Shown here piece after piece: positions 42,933 through 51,904 of a stretch of DNA of 64,000 nucleotides. The stretch comes from Thermoclostridium sp036562185. Its GTDB lineage: Bacteria > Bacillota > Clostridia > DSM-8532. A model generated the notes under the pieces. That model was given only the letters and a program-made list of their open reading frames with translations. It searched no databases and was not told the DNA's origin. The stretch's first letter is position 1. Each line of letters opens with the position of its first letter. Made by a program: the position numbers and the translations under genes. The stretch is taken from contig DATCKN010000090.1 of NCBI GenBank assembly GCA_036562185.1, positions 62,001 through 126,000 of the forward strand. The letters run 5' to 3'.

Positions 42933-45900
42933 ATGAGATCATTATATAAATTTTTAACATGCACATTAATTATAATGATGCTATTTACTATGTTCCCATC
43001 TGTAACTTATGCTGATGATGGTGCCGGTTCATCGGAGCCTGAAATAGAACTGAGAAGCAACGGCAAATACTATATATTCGGCAACGGAACTCCCATATTA
43101 ATACGGGAAGACGGTGTTTATAACGAAGCCGGTGACAAAAAGTATTTTGACTTGCCAGGTGAAAATGTTGCAGCGGTTTTTGGAGGCAGTGATTCAAAAA
43201 CCGTTGCAAGTGCAAAGGTTATTATGGAAAGCGGCAAAGTAGATGCAATTTACGGCGGGGGTTTCACCGGGAGCGTTTCGGGGCATGTAGAAGTGATTTT
43301 TTTGGGAGGAACCTGTAACAGTATTTACGGAGGTTCAAATACCGATGGTACTGTGGGCAGCGTTAAAATATATGCAAGAGGAAAAGTAGGGGATAAAGTA
43401 GTAGGCGGAGGATATAAATGCGGAGTATTGGGAGATATTGAAATTGTGCTTGAAGACCCTGAAATGAATACTCTTTGTGGAGGAAACAACGCGGGCACGA
43501 AAGAAATTGGCGGTAACATTGACATAACAATCAACGGCAACGGTTACATAGGAAAAATATATGGTGGCTGTGTCAATAACTATGTAAGAGGTTCAATCTG
43601 CATAAGAATAAACGGGGATATAACCATATCAGGAGTTTTCAGACCAATGAGCGGAAAATCCAACGAAAAGGTTGACGGTGGGGCAAGGGTATATGTTCCA
43701 AAAGGTTTTCCGATTGATAAAATTGAAAAACCAAAGGCAAATACACTCCGTATATACGAAGACGGTGTGCAGGTATATGGCCTTGTACCGGTTGATATGG
43801 ACAAGAATGGAAATGTTTTTGCAAATGGAAATGATATAGTTATAAAGTTTGATGACAGCGACGGAAAAACATATGTTTATAATAAAAATGAAAACGAAAA
43901 GCTTCTGGACAGCCCTATTGACAATTACACCGTATATGGCGGCGGAAGAGACGAAGTAATTATCAGTTCAAATATTACAATTAAAAGCGGAAATCTAAAG
44001 GCCATATACGGCGGAAGCATGAATGCCGATATTTCCGGCAGTTCAAATATAACCCTTTCTGTAACCGAAAGCGTTTATAGTGGCATAACTATTACAGATG
44101 GTATATACAGCGGCGGTTTGAATGGAATTGTTAAAGGTACGGGTTTCATAAATATCGGCAAAGATGTATCACTGCCAAAAGGGAAACCGTCAGTATTTCC
44201 TCACAATGCAAATAAAACTGTAATACTCGCAGAAAGCGGTTTTGATACCGGTTGCATATCAGATTTTGAATCGGTCAGGCTGTTTATTGACGGATTTGAA
44301 GTTCCGCATACTGAAACGGCAGTTCCATCAGTAGTTACCAGGGAAGGTAATAAAGTATTTGCAAATGGTATACCAATTAAAATAAAGGTTGACAACTCGG
44401 ACGGTAAAGCTTATGTATATGACGAAAGTGGCCGGAACAAGCTGCTGGATGATGCTGTGGACGGGTGCGAAATATTCGGGGGAAGCAAAAAAGGCGTTGT
44501 GAGCAGTACCAGCGTTACAATGGAAGGAGGGTACATTGCCCGTATTTATGGCGGTGGCGAAACCGCTTGTGTTAATGGCGATGTACATGTTGAAGTAACC
44601 GGTGGAGACATAAAAGAAGTAATATATGGCGGATCATACGATGGTGATATAGCAGGAAACATATACATTTATACAAAAGGGCCTCATGTAGCAAAGGGTG
44701 TAAATGGCGGAAGCAGGAATGGAAGCGTTAAAGGGGATATTAATATTGTCCTTGTTGACAGCGTTGCAAAAGGTCTGATATTAGGTACAGGCGGTACAAA
44801 CAAGGAAGGATTTCCAAGTTCTGACGTTTACGGTAATGTTTCACTCACAATGATTGACGGGATGTGTGAGAAAATTTATGGAGGATGCAACTCGGGTGTA
44901 GTAAGAGGAAATTCAAATATAAAACTTGAAGGCAACGTAATGGTTAAAGATGTATTATCTCCTTTAGGTAAGGCAGGTGTACTTGGCAAAGCCGTTCTTG
45001 AAATTCCATCCAACTTCCCGTACCTGGGCGCACTTGAAGGAAGCGGGTTTACGGTGGTCGAAACCGAAGCCGTTGAACCAACACCGGCACCGGAATATAA
45101 AAGCCAGCTGGATAAGCTTCTTTCAACAAAAGAAGATGAAGGCAAGCTGACATTCCGTTTCATTAATATTCCCGAGCCTGACGGTAAGCTGGTTGGCAGA
45201 CCGGGAGAATCCTATTTCATAACTTTCCCTGATGGCCAGAATATGCTTATTGACGCAGGGACAGAGGAAAGTGCCGATATAGTTATCGGGATGCTGAAAA
45301 AACTGAATGTTACGAAAATCGACCATCTGCTCGCATCCCATTTCCATGTGGACCATATCGGCGGAATGTCGAAGATAATAAATGAATTTGAAATTGGAAC
45401 ACTTTACAAGCCAGGTTATAAAGTGAAAAATCTCGGTGTTTATTACACAGATTTAATGAGCCTGATTGATGATCCTGGCAGGGATTTTAATGTTGTAGAA
45501 CTTTGGAGCGGTGACACAATAGATATCGGGGATGTTCATATAGAAGTTCTCAGCCCAGAGTACTCACAGGAATACCTTGCAAAAATGGCGGATAACCCAG
45601 GAACTGAAGATCATAATAACGGTTCTTTGGTTCTTAAAATGGCATACCGGGAAAACACTGTATTGTTAACCGGGGACATATACGCCGCCAAAGAGCATGA
45701 GCTTATAAAGAAATATGGAGATAAATTAAAGGCAGATCTTATTAAAACACCGCACCACGGCGATACAACATCAAATGAGCCTGAATTTGTGCAGGCAGTA
45801 AAACCTGAAATAGCAGTTATCACTCATTTCAGTGATACAACAATTGTAAACAACCGCTACAAGGATGTCGGCGCCAGAACCTACGTTACCGGTGTGGACG

Positions 45901-47492
45901 GTATGGTGAAGGTTGCATTTGACGGAACAGGCAATCCTGCTGAAGTTCTCACGGAGTTTGTAAGAGTAGTAAGGCACACGGTAACATTTGATACCAATGG
46001 TGGAAGCATCATAGAAAAAGTATCGGTAGTAAGCGGAGAACCTGTATCAGCTCCGGAAAGCCCGAAAAAAGAGGGATATATATTCACAGGCTGGTACAGC
46101 GACAGTAACCTGACCATCGCATATGATTTCAATAGCCCGGTTACAGAGGATATAACACTTTATGCAAAGTGGATAAAAATAGCAGACAATGATGACAGCG
46201 ATGACGATGAAGATATACCAACACCAAATGATAATGCTGGTGGATCCGGGAGTGCAGGTGGAACAACGCCTAAGGGCAACACCGGCGTTTCCGGCAAAAC
46301 AACTGAAGATGAGCCTGCAAAACTTAAACCTGAAATTATTAATCAGCAGGACGGTACTAAAACTGCTGTTGTAACTCTTAATCAAAAAACCGTGAAAGAA
46401 TTAATTGAAAAGCAGGGCGGTGAGTTACTAACCATCTATATCGCAGAAGAAGCCGATCAGAGTATAGTAAGGCTCAGTGCGGACTCTTTAGATATGATGC
46501 TGGAAAATGGCACTGACCTGTTGATTAAGACACAAAAGGCAGAAATTAAAATTCCTTCATCAATATTTACTTCGGATGAAATTAAAGATACGTTTGGAGA
46601 TACATCTGACGAAATAAATATTGAAATTATGGTAACCGAAATACCATGGGATGAAGTAAATATCACTTATGACAAAAACCTTCATCCCGTAGGAATGGCT
46701 TACGAGTTTACCATAAGGGCCTATAGCGGATCCAATAGCATAAACATTGATTCATTTGGGTTAAACACAGTGACTGTGACACTGCCATTGACTGATGAAC
46801 TGGCAAACGAAGAAAAAGTAAGAATCAATGTATACAGGTACAATGAGATTACGAAGGAACTGGAACTTTGCTCAACAAAAGTAATTGACGGCAAAATAGT
46901 CTTTACAACATCAAGTTTCTCATTATATACCGTTATGGTTAACAAGGTGTCATTCAGTGATGTAAAGAATCATTGGGCTGACCGGTATGTTCATGCTCTT
47001 GCTGCTAAGCATATAGTCAATGGTAAAAAAGACGGCATTTTCGCCCCTGATGACAAAATGACGCGTGCAGAGTATGTAGCGGTTATTTCAAGAGCTTTGA
47101 ATCTGCCAAAAGCCTCTGGACTCGTATTCAGAGATGTTCCGAAAGACAGTTGGTATGCGGGCGAAATAAGCGCTGCATATGAGGCGGGCATAGTAAACGG
47201 TGTCGGAGACAGCGAGTTTGCGCCAAATGCATATATTACACGCGAGGAAATGGCAGTAATTGCGTTAAGAGCATATGAATATGCTTCAGGAAATACCTCT
47301 GACAATATTACCGGAGAACATTTTACCGATTATGATGCAATAAGCAGTTGGGCTTCGAAGGATGTGGCAAAGGCAAAAGCGCTGGGGATTGTAAAAGGGT
47401 CAAACAACCTGTTTAGGCCCAAAGATGATATGACTCGCGCAGAAGGTGCTTCGATACTGTATAACCTGCTTGTGCTGCTGGAGGTATTCTGA
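42933..47492 (+). CDS. SLH-anchored surface protein with YGG repeats and metallo-beta-lactamase domain
   Basis: A 1519-residue exported protein. Parts in order: signal peptide (FLTCTLIIMMLFTMFPSVTYA); a Gly-rich region, about residues 40-725, with many IYGG-type turns and internal repeats (VFANG...SDGK.YVY...KLLD recurs near residues 295 and 475); a metallo-beta-lactamase fold, about 740-1010, with ASHFHVDHIGG (ligands near 803) and later LLTGD and TPHHGDT, like the ComEC/Rec2 hydrolase domain; an InlB-type repeat around 1016-1082 (VTFDTNGG, GYIFTGWYSD); an acidic linker; and three SLH domains from about 1341 that bind the cell wall. It is translated from its own AGGAGG site, 82 bp after the glycosidase gene. 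The enzymatic substrate is unknown. Confidence 0.88.
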   Translation: MRSLYKFLTCTLIIMMLFTMFPSVTYADDGAGSSEPEIELRSNGKYYIFGNGTPILIREDGVYNEAGDKKYFDLPGENVAAVFGGSDSKTVASAKVIMESGKVDAIYGGGFTGSVSGHVEVIFLGGTCNSIYGGSNTDGTVGSVKIYARGKVGDKVVGGGYKCGVLGDIEIVLEDPEMNTLCGGNNAGTKEIGGNIDITINGNGYIGKIYGGCVNNYVRGSICIRINGDITISGVFRPMSGKSNEKVDGGARVYVPKGFPIDKIEKPKANTLRIYEDGVQVYGLVPVDMDKNGNVFANGNDIVIKFDDSDGKTYVYNKNENEKLLDSPIDNYTVYGGGRDEVIISSNITIKSGNLKAIYGGSMNADISGSSNITLSVTESVYSGITITDGIYSGGLNGIVKGTGFINIGKDVSLPKGKPSVFPHNANKTVILAESGFDTGCISDFESVRLFIDGFEVPHTETAVPSVVTREGNKVFANGIPIKIKVDNSDGKAYVYDESGRNKLLDDAVDGCEIFGGSKKGVVSSTSVTMEGGYIARIYGGGETACVNGDVHVEVTGGDIKEVIYGGSYDGDIAGNIYIYTKGPHVAKGVNGGSRNGSVKGDINIVLVDSVAKGLILGTGGTNKEGFPSSDVYGNVSLTMIDGMCEKIYGGCNSGVVRGNSNIKLEGNVMVKDVLSPLGKAGVLGKAVLEIPSNFPYLGALEGSGFTVVETEAVEPTPAPEYKSQLDKLLSTKEDEGKLTFRFINIPEPDGKLVGRPGESYFITFPDGQNMLIDAGTEESADIVIGMLKKLNVTKIDHLLASHFHVDHIGGMSKIINEFEIGTLYKPGYKVKNLGVYYTDLMSLIDDPGRDFNVVELWSGDTIDIGDVHIEVLSPEYSQEYLAKMADNPGTEDHNNGSLVLKMAYRENTVLLTGDIYAAKEHELIKKYGDKLKADLIKTPHHGDTTSNEPEFVQAVKPEIAVITHFSDTTIVNNRYKDVGARTYVTGVDGMVKVAFDGTGNPAEVLTEFVRVVRHTVTFDTNGGSIIEKVSVVSGEPVSAPESPKKEGYIFTGWYSDSNLTIAYDFNSPVTEDITLYAKWIKIADNDDSDDDEDIPTPNDNAGGSGSAGGTTPKGNTGVSGKTTEDEPAKLKPEIINQQDGTKTAVVTLNQKTVKELIEKQGGELLTIYIAEEADQSIVRLSADSLDMMLENGTDLLIKTQKAEIKIPSSIFTSDEIKDTFGDTSDEINIEIMVTEIPWDEVNITYDKNLHPVGMAYEFTIRAYSGSNSINIDSFGLNTVTVTLPLTDELANEEKVRINVYRYNEITKELELCSTKVIDGKIVFTTSSFSLYTVMVNKVSFSDVKNHWADRYVHALAAKHIVNGKKDGIFAPDDKMTRAEYVAVISRALNLPKASGLVFRDVPKDSWYAGEISAAYEAGIVNGVGDSEFAPNAYITREEMAVIALRAYEYASGNTSDNITGEHFTDYDAISSWASKDVAKAKALGIVKGSNNLFRPKDDMTRAEGASILYNLLVLLEVF

Positions 47493-47576
47493 AGTCCTGT
47501 CTTTATAATAGTTAAATATAAACAAAGCGCTTAGATATTGATTATTACATATGCCTATAGTTTGCCTAATATGAAG

Positions 47577-47618
47577 ATTATACCCCGGAGACCCAGTGTT
47601 TTTCCGGGGTATAATTTA
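47577..47618. terminator. Terminator after the SLH protein gene
   Basis: A perfect 13-bp stem, ATTATACCCCGGA (47577-47589) and TCCGGGGTATAAT (47603-47615), followed by TTAATATTTT. The T-tract is broken, but the stem is strong. It separates the SLH gene from the DUF6259-like gene. On the reverse strand it would also read as a hairpin. Confidence 0.65.
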
Positions 47619-47642
47619 ATATTTTACGAAGGGGCATTATCA

Positions 47643-47831
47643 ATGGTTGAAAACTGTATTTACTCAATGGATATTGTTTAACAGTGGGGGGGACAAGGAT
47701 TTTTGTGTGCAGAACCCCAAAGTGTTCCTGTTAACGGGCTTAATATGGAAAATGGATATATATGCCTGGAAAAAAATAAAGAAGTGTGTTTTACAACCAG
47801 TATCACAAGACCAAAGAAGAGCAAAAATTAA
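47643..47831 (+). pseudogene. Possible decayed start of a gene before the DUF6259-like gene
   Basis: An ATG at 47643 follows GAAGGGG and reads MVENCIYSMDIV before a stop at 47679; the same frame then stays open from 47682 to a stop at 47829 and reads like protein (VPVNGLNMENGYICLEKN, FTTSITRP). Two stops in one short frame, with a plausible ribosome binding site ahead, suggest a vestige of a coding sequence. The +1 frame is also open here, so chance is not excluded. Confidence 0.3.
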
Positions 47832-47863
47832 CCGAAAGGTAATATTTTCAAGGGGGATTTAAA

Positions 47864-49846
47864 ATGTCTGGAAAAAACAAACTTACATTCAGAATTAACG
47901 AAAAAGCGAACAGGATTACCTGGAGCGTACCCGATCTTCCATTAAAAAATGAAGAAAATGCAGATTTCTGGCGTATTCATATTGATGATGGATTTAGCAG
48001 GGAGATAATGGTTAAATCCTCTCAACAGGAAGGGAAAGTCAGAACATCATCAAATGAAACAATTATTCACTATGATGGTTTGACCGACGTATATGGAAAA
48101 ACATATAATGTGAGGCTTAACCTGCATATGGAAGATAAAAACGACGTCATCGAATGCTGGGCTGATGTCGAAAACTTGGATGATGTCAGGATAAACGAGG
48201 TGCAGTTCCCATTTATGGATTTATCGGCTGTTTGCGACGAAAACCGGGCAAATGATGTATTATATCGTCCCAGAGGCCTTGGAGAACGCATAAATAATCC
48301 GTGGGCGGCTTTAGAAAACGACCATACCGAGTATATGGCAGCAGACTATAATGAAATATGGTCTCCGCTGTTTTATCCCAGACCTGCTTCAATGGCATGG
48401 TTTGGTATTGAGAGCTCAGGGCATTTTCTTTACATTGGCCGCCATGATGATAAAAAAAGAATATGTACCCTGCTGAGCGGTATTAATCCAAGAAATAAGT
48501 CTCCCCGGATAATATCGGCAATATGCCACTATCCTGCAGCAGTTAAGGGTGAATTTATATCGTGCGGGCATTCTGTATTAACGCTGCAAAAAGGCGACTG
48601 GCGCCTAGGATCGGACATATATGGAGACTGGGCTCGTAAAACATTTTACAATCCTGCACCAAAACCTGAATGGGTCCAGAATATGACCGGGTGGCAGAGA
48701 ATAATACTAAAACACCAGTATGGGGAAATTTTCTGGAAATATGAGGACCTGCCCAGGGTATATAAAGAAGGGGCTGAATATGGCCTTGATACACTGTTGA
48801 TTTTCGGCTGGTGGAAAGGACGTTTTGACAATGGATATCCGATCTATGAGCCCGATCCTGATCTTGGCGGTGCAGAGGCTCTGAAAAAAGCTATTGAGGA
48901 AATCCATAACATGGGTGGACGGGCCATCTTATATACAAACGGCGTCCTTATAGATCGCGCAACCGATTATTACAAGGAAACAGGGCACAGGATATGCAGA
49001 ATTGATATAGACGGTAATGAATATCAGGAACATTACCAATTTGCAAACAATGGAACTATATTGCGGAATTTCGGTTACAAGACATTTGTTTCTGCATGCC
49101 AGGCCACTGACGAATGGCGTGAGAAGCTGCTTGAAAACGGTAGAATTAAATTAAGCTTTAATCCTGATTCTATTTTCTATGATCAGATTGGAGGACATAA
49201 ATGCTGGCCTTGTTTTAACAGCAGCCATAAACACCGAAACAGGATTGATGAAGACCCCTGGTTCAGATGTGAAAACCTTAAGGCAATGCATGATCTGTGT
49301 ACAGGTGATAAAGCTCTGGGCTCTGAGAATACCGTTGATATTTTTTCATGCATTGTAGACTACAATCATGGTTGTGATTTTGGCAACTGGTACAGGAGAA
49401 GAGCAAACGATCCCAACGCAAGGAATAATTTTCCCAAGATGTACAGGCGTACATTTCCCGAAACCATTATGACAAACCGTTTTATACACGATTGCCGGAA
49501 AGATTTTAAGGGTGAGTTAAATTTCGCGTTTATACATGGCTATCGCTTCGATGTATCGATATATCGCGGCCGTGTTGCAGGAATAGCCGGAGAACCTGAA
49601 TACGCCAAGTATATTAAAAAATTAATAGATCTGCGCAAAGCATATCATCAATTTTTTTACCATGGAAAATATGTTGTTGATACAGACATCACATTGCCTG
49701 ATAAAGTGCATATGGCGGAATATACTTATGAAAATAGAAAAATGTTTGCTTTCTGGAACGAGAACAAAAATGAAATAGATATTGATATCTTGGGAAATAC
49801 AGTACATATAGGTGCAAACGACGTTGCATGCATAGTTACATTATAA
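47864..49846 (+). CDS. DUF6259-like predicted glycosidase
   Basis: A 660-residue protein without signal peptide. The N-terminal third is beta-rich, the rest looks like a TIM barrel. GWQRIILKHQYGEIFWKYEDL and LLIFGWWKGRFDNGYP are stretches I associate with DUF6259 proteins, uncharacterised hydrolase-like proteins of glycan-use loci. Acidic residues that could act in catalysis appear in SIFYDQIGG and in ALGSENTVD. It is at the end of the carbohydrate island, behind a terminator, with AGGGGG before the ATG. The function is inferred from fold and context; no substrate can be named. Confidence 0.65.
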   Translation: MSGKNKLTFRINEKANRITWSVPDLPLKNEENADFWRIHIDDGFSREIMVKSSQQEGKVRTSSNETIIHYDGLTDVYGKTYNVRLNLHMEDKNDVIECWADVENLDDVRINEVQFPFMDLSAVCDENRANDVLYRPRGLGERINNPWAALENDHTEYMAADYNEIWSPLFYPRPASMAWFGIESSGHFLYIGRHDDKKRICTLLSGINPRNKSPRIISAICHYPAAVKGEFISCGHSVLTLQKGDWRLGSDIYGDWARKTFYNPAPKPEWVQNMTGWQRIILKHQYGEIFWKYEDLPRVYKEGAEYGLDTLLIFGWWKGRFDNGYPIYEPDPDLGGAEALKKAIEEIHNMGGRAILYTNGVLIDRATDYYKETGHRICRIDIDGNEYQEHYQFANNGTILRNFGYKTFVSACQATDEWREKLLENGRIKLSFNPDSIFYDQIGGHKCWPCFNSSHKHRNRIDEDPWFRCENLKAMHDLCTGDKALGSENTVDIFSCIVDYNHGCDFGNWYRRRANDPNARNNFPKMYRRTFPETIMTNRFIHDCRKDFKGELNFAFIHGYRFDVSIYRGRVAGIAGEPEYAKYIKKLIDLRKAYHQFFYHGKYVVDTDITLPDKVHMAEYTYENRKMFAFWNENKNEIDIDILGNTVHIGANDVACIVTL

Positions 49847-49878
49847 AGGAAAATATTTAAATCTTATTCAATCTGTTA

Positions 49879-49907
49879 TTGACAAAACATTTACCTTGAG
49901 GTATCTT
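49879..49907 (+). promoter_or_regulatory. Sigma-A promoter for the AbrB-like gene
   Basis: TTGACA (49879-49884), a 17-bp spacer and TATCTT (49902-49907), about 100 bp before the start codon. The -35 is perfect; the -10 has two mismatches. Confidence 0.7.
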
Positions 49908-49926
49908 TTTTGTAAAGTACACAAGA

Positions 49927-49973
49927 TAAGTTATTTTTATAGAAATAGGAAATAGTATGTAAAAAATAACTTA
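49927..49973. promoter_or_regulatory. 12-bp dyad in the AbrB-like gene leader
   Basis: TAAGTTATTTTT (49927-49938) and AAAAATAACTTA (49962-49973) are perfect inverted repeats around a 23-nt loop, between promoter and ribosome binding site. It could be an autoregulatory operator (AbrB relatives bind A/T-rich DNA and often control their own gene) or an mRNA hairpin. Confidence 0.5.
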
Positions 49974-50006
49974 ATTACTTGGTAAAGATTTTAGGGGGGT
50001 TTTGTG

Positions 50007-50246
50007 ATGAAAGCTACAGGTTATGTTAGAAAATTGGATGCTCTTGGACGCATTGTTCTGCCAAAGTCACTCAGAAAACAGTTAAACATCAATGAAGGCG
50101 ACAGTATTGAAATGTTTATTGATAACGAAGGTAATGTAGTTCTTGATAAGTATGTTCCTCGTTGTATATTCTGCGATAATGTCTCTGAAGATATGATAGA
50201 ATACAAAGGAAGGCATATTTGCAGGAACTGCTTGACACAAATGTAA
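50007..50246 (+). CDS. AbrB/SpoVT-family transition-state regulator
   Basis: A 79-residue DNA-binding regulator. The swapped-hairpin AbrB fold is clear: MKATGYVRKLDALGRIVLPKSLR and the acidic EGDSIEMFID. The C-terminal part has two CxxC pairs (CIFC near residue 51 and CRNC near 74), a small zinc-binding tail. AbrB-type proteins hold back stationary-phase and sporulation genes in growing cells. ATG 50007 is preferred over GTG 50004 because AGGGGGGT is then 6 nt away. It has its own promoter and terminator and is monocistronic. Confidence 0.92.
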   Translation: MKATGYVRKLDALGRIVLPKSLRKQLNINEGDSIEMFIDNEGNVVLDKYVPRCIFCDNVSEDMIEYKGRHICRNCLTQM

Positions 50247-50285
50247 TGTACTTAACGAAACTTAAATTATGTTTAAACTTGTTAC

Positions 50286-50311
50286 AAGGACAGTAAAAAC
50301 TGTCCTTTTTT
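50286..50311 (+). terminator. Terminator after the AbrB-like gene
   Basis: AAGGACAGT (50286-50294), loop AAAA, ACTGTCCTT (50299-50307), then T residues to 50311. A textbook intrinsic terminator. Confidence 0.92.
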
Positions 50312-50769
50312 ACAGAACATTTCAAACGCAATTAAGAGTTATTCATGATATACAATTTAAAAATTAACTAAAACAGAAGATGTTCGGATAGTTGGAATGA
50401 AGAATACCTATTATGCTATTCACCAGGGAATTTGACAATTCACGACATCATATTGGGTTGAAAATATATCGAACCGGTTAATGACAAATGTTTTATAATT
50501 TTGCTAATAAAGTCTGCATAAGAATTCAGCAAAAAATAAAGTATTTTAAAAAAAGCGCTTAATTATTAAAAAATATACCTGAACATTTACAGAATGCCGA
50601 AAAGAATTATTGATATGAAATATTTAAAGAGTTTAAATATTTGAACCGACAATATAATATACCCTATCAGGCTTCTTTGGAAAGATTGTCTGACATAAAA
50701 TGAGTTTTTTTGTCTTCATAGCTTAATTCTGATTTTAAAGGGAATATATATATTAGTTGAGGTGGTTCT
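50312..50769. other. 458-bp non-coding stretch before dgt
   Basis: Very A/T rich; I find no credible ORF, RNA or strong terminator. A TTGACA (50432-50437) and a TATAAT (50494-50499) occur, but not at promoter spacing from each other. The dgt promoter is presumably here but is not identifiable by eye. Confidence 0.5.
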
Positions 50770-51774
50770 ATGATGATTCGTGAGGAAACCGAAAGAACGG
50801 AGGAAAAAATTCTTTCTCCTTACGCCGCTTTGTCATCTAAATCAAAGGGAAGAGCCCGGCCGGAACAAAAATGCAATATCAGAACCGACTTTCAAAGAGA
50901 CAGGGACAGAATTATATATTCCAAAGCTTTTAGAAGACTTAAGCATAAAACTCAGGTTTTTATATCACCTGAAGGCGACCATTACAGAACCAGACTCACC
51001 CATACACTTGAAGTATCCCAAATAGCACGGACAATCGCAAGAAGTTTAAGACTTAATGAGGATTTAACGGAGGCAATTGCATTAGGGCATGATTTGGGAC
51101 ATACACCTTTTGGACATGCAGGCGAGCGTGTCCTGAAAGAAATATGCTCTCTGGGTTTTAAGCACAATGAACAGAGCGTAAGAGTTGTGGAAAAATTGGA
51201 GAAAAGCGGTAGAGGACTTAATCTTACGTACGAGGTGCTGGACGGTATACTATGCCACACGGGAGAAAAGAAGGCTGATACGCTGGAAGGCCGCATAGTA
51301 CGATTTGCGGACAGAATAGCATATATAAACCATGATATTGAGGACGCCATTCGCGGTGGCGTTATTTCACAGAGTGAACTTCCCAGAAGTTGCCTGAATG
51401 TTCTTGGTAATACATCAGGCGAACGGATTAATAATATGATTGTTAACATTATTGAGAACAGTCTGGACAGGGATGAAATTTCCATGAGTACAGAGTACAG
51501 GGAAGCTACCGAAGAATTGAGAAATTTTATGTTCGAAAATGTGTATATTGGTTCCAGTGCGAAAGCAGAAGAAGGCAAAGCCGAAAACCTAATACGAAGT
51601 CTCTATGAAAAACTGGTTGAAGAACCAGGGCTGCTTCCCGGGGAATTCTACTGCAAAATTCCCGAAGAAGGGATTGAGCGAGTTGTTTGCGATTATATAG
51701 CCGGGATGACCGACAGGTATGCGGTAAATGTATTTAATACGATATTTATACCTGCCCGCTGGATGAGGTTTTAG
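50770..51774 (+). CDS. dgt: Deoxyguanosinetriphosphate triphosphohydrolase-like protein
   Basis: A 334-residue HD-domain dNTPase that removes triphosphate from dGTP or related dNTPs. The family start (LSPYAALSSKSKGR, then RDRDRIIYSKAFRRLKHKTQV) is followed by the HD metal site: H in TRLTHTLEVSQIART and GHDLGHTPFGHAGE. Dgt-dnaG-rpoD is a conserved clostridial order. Two ATG codons, 50770 and 50773, both fit the upstream GAGGTGG; the first is given. Type 2 (short) family member. Confidence 0.93.
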   Translation: MMIREETERTEEKILSPYAALSSKSKGRARPEQKCNIRTDFQRDRDRIIYSKAFRRLKHKTQVFISPEGDHYRTRLTHTLEVSQIARTIARSLRLNEDLTEAIALGHDLGHTPFGHAGERVLKEICSLGFKHNEQSVRVVEKLEKSGRGLNLTYEVLDGILCHTGEKKADTLEGRIVRFADRIAYINHDIEDAIRGGVISQSELPRSCLNVLGNTSGERINNMIVNIIENSLDRDEISMSTEYREATEELRNFMFENVYIGSSAKAEEGKAENLIRSLYEKLVEEPGLLPGEFYCKIPEEGIERVVCDYIAGMTDRYAVNVFNTIFIPARWMRF

Positions 51775-51904
51775 CAATTTATACTGTTAACTGGCAAGAT
51801 TTCATTGAAATTTTTGTTACATTAAATTAAAATTTTATTTTGATTATTAGAAGGATTTTTAAAAAACTTGTCGAATATGATAATATAGTATCTTTGGGGG
51901 GCTT

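Noticed and set aside
47520..47535. CcpA cre site (AAAGCGCTTAG; a similar string near 50555)
   Set aside because: Only the central AAGCGCTT matches; flanking consensus bases are wrong and neither copy sits at a promoter I could define.
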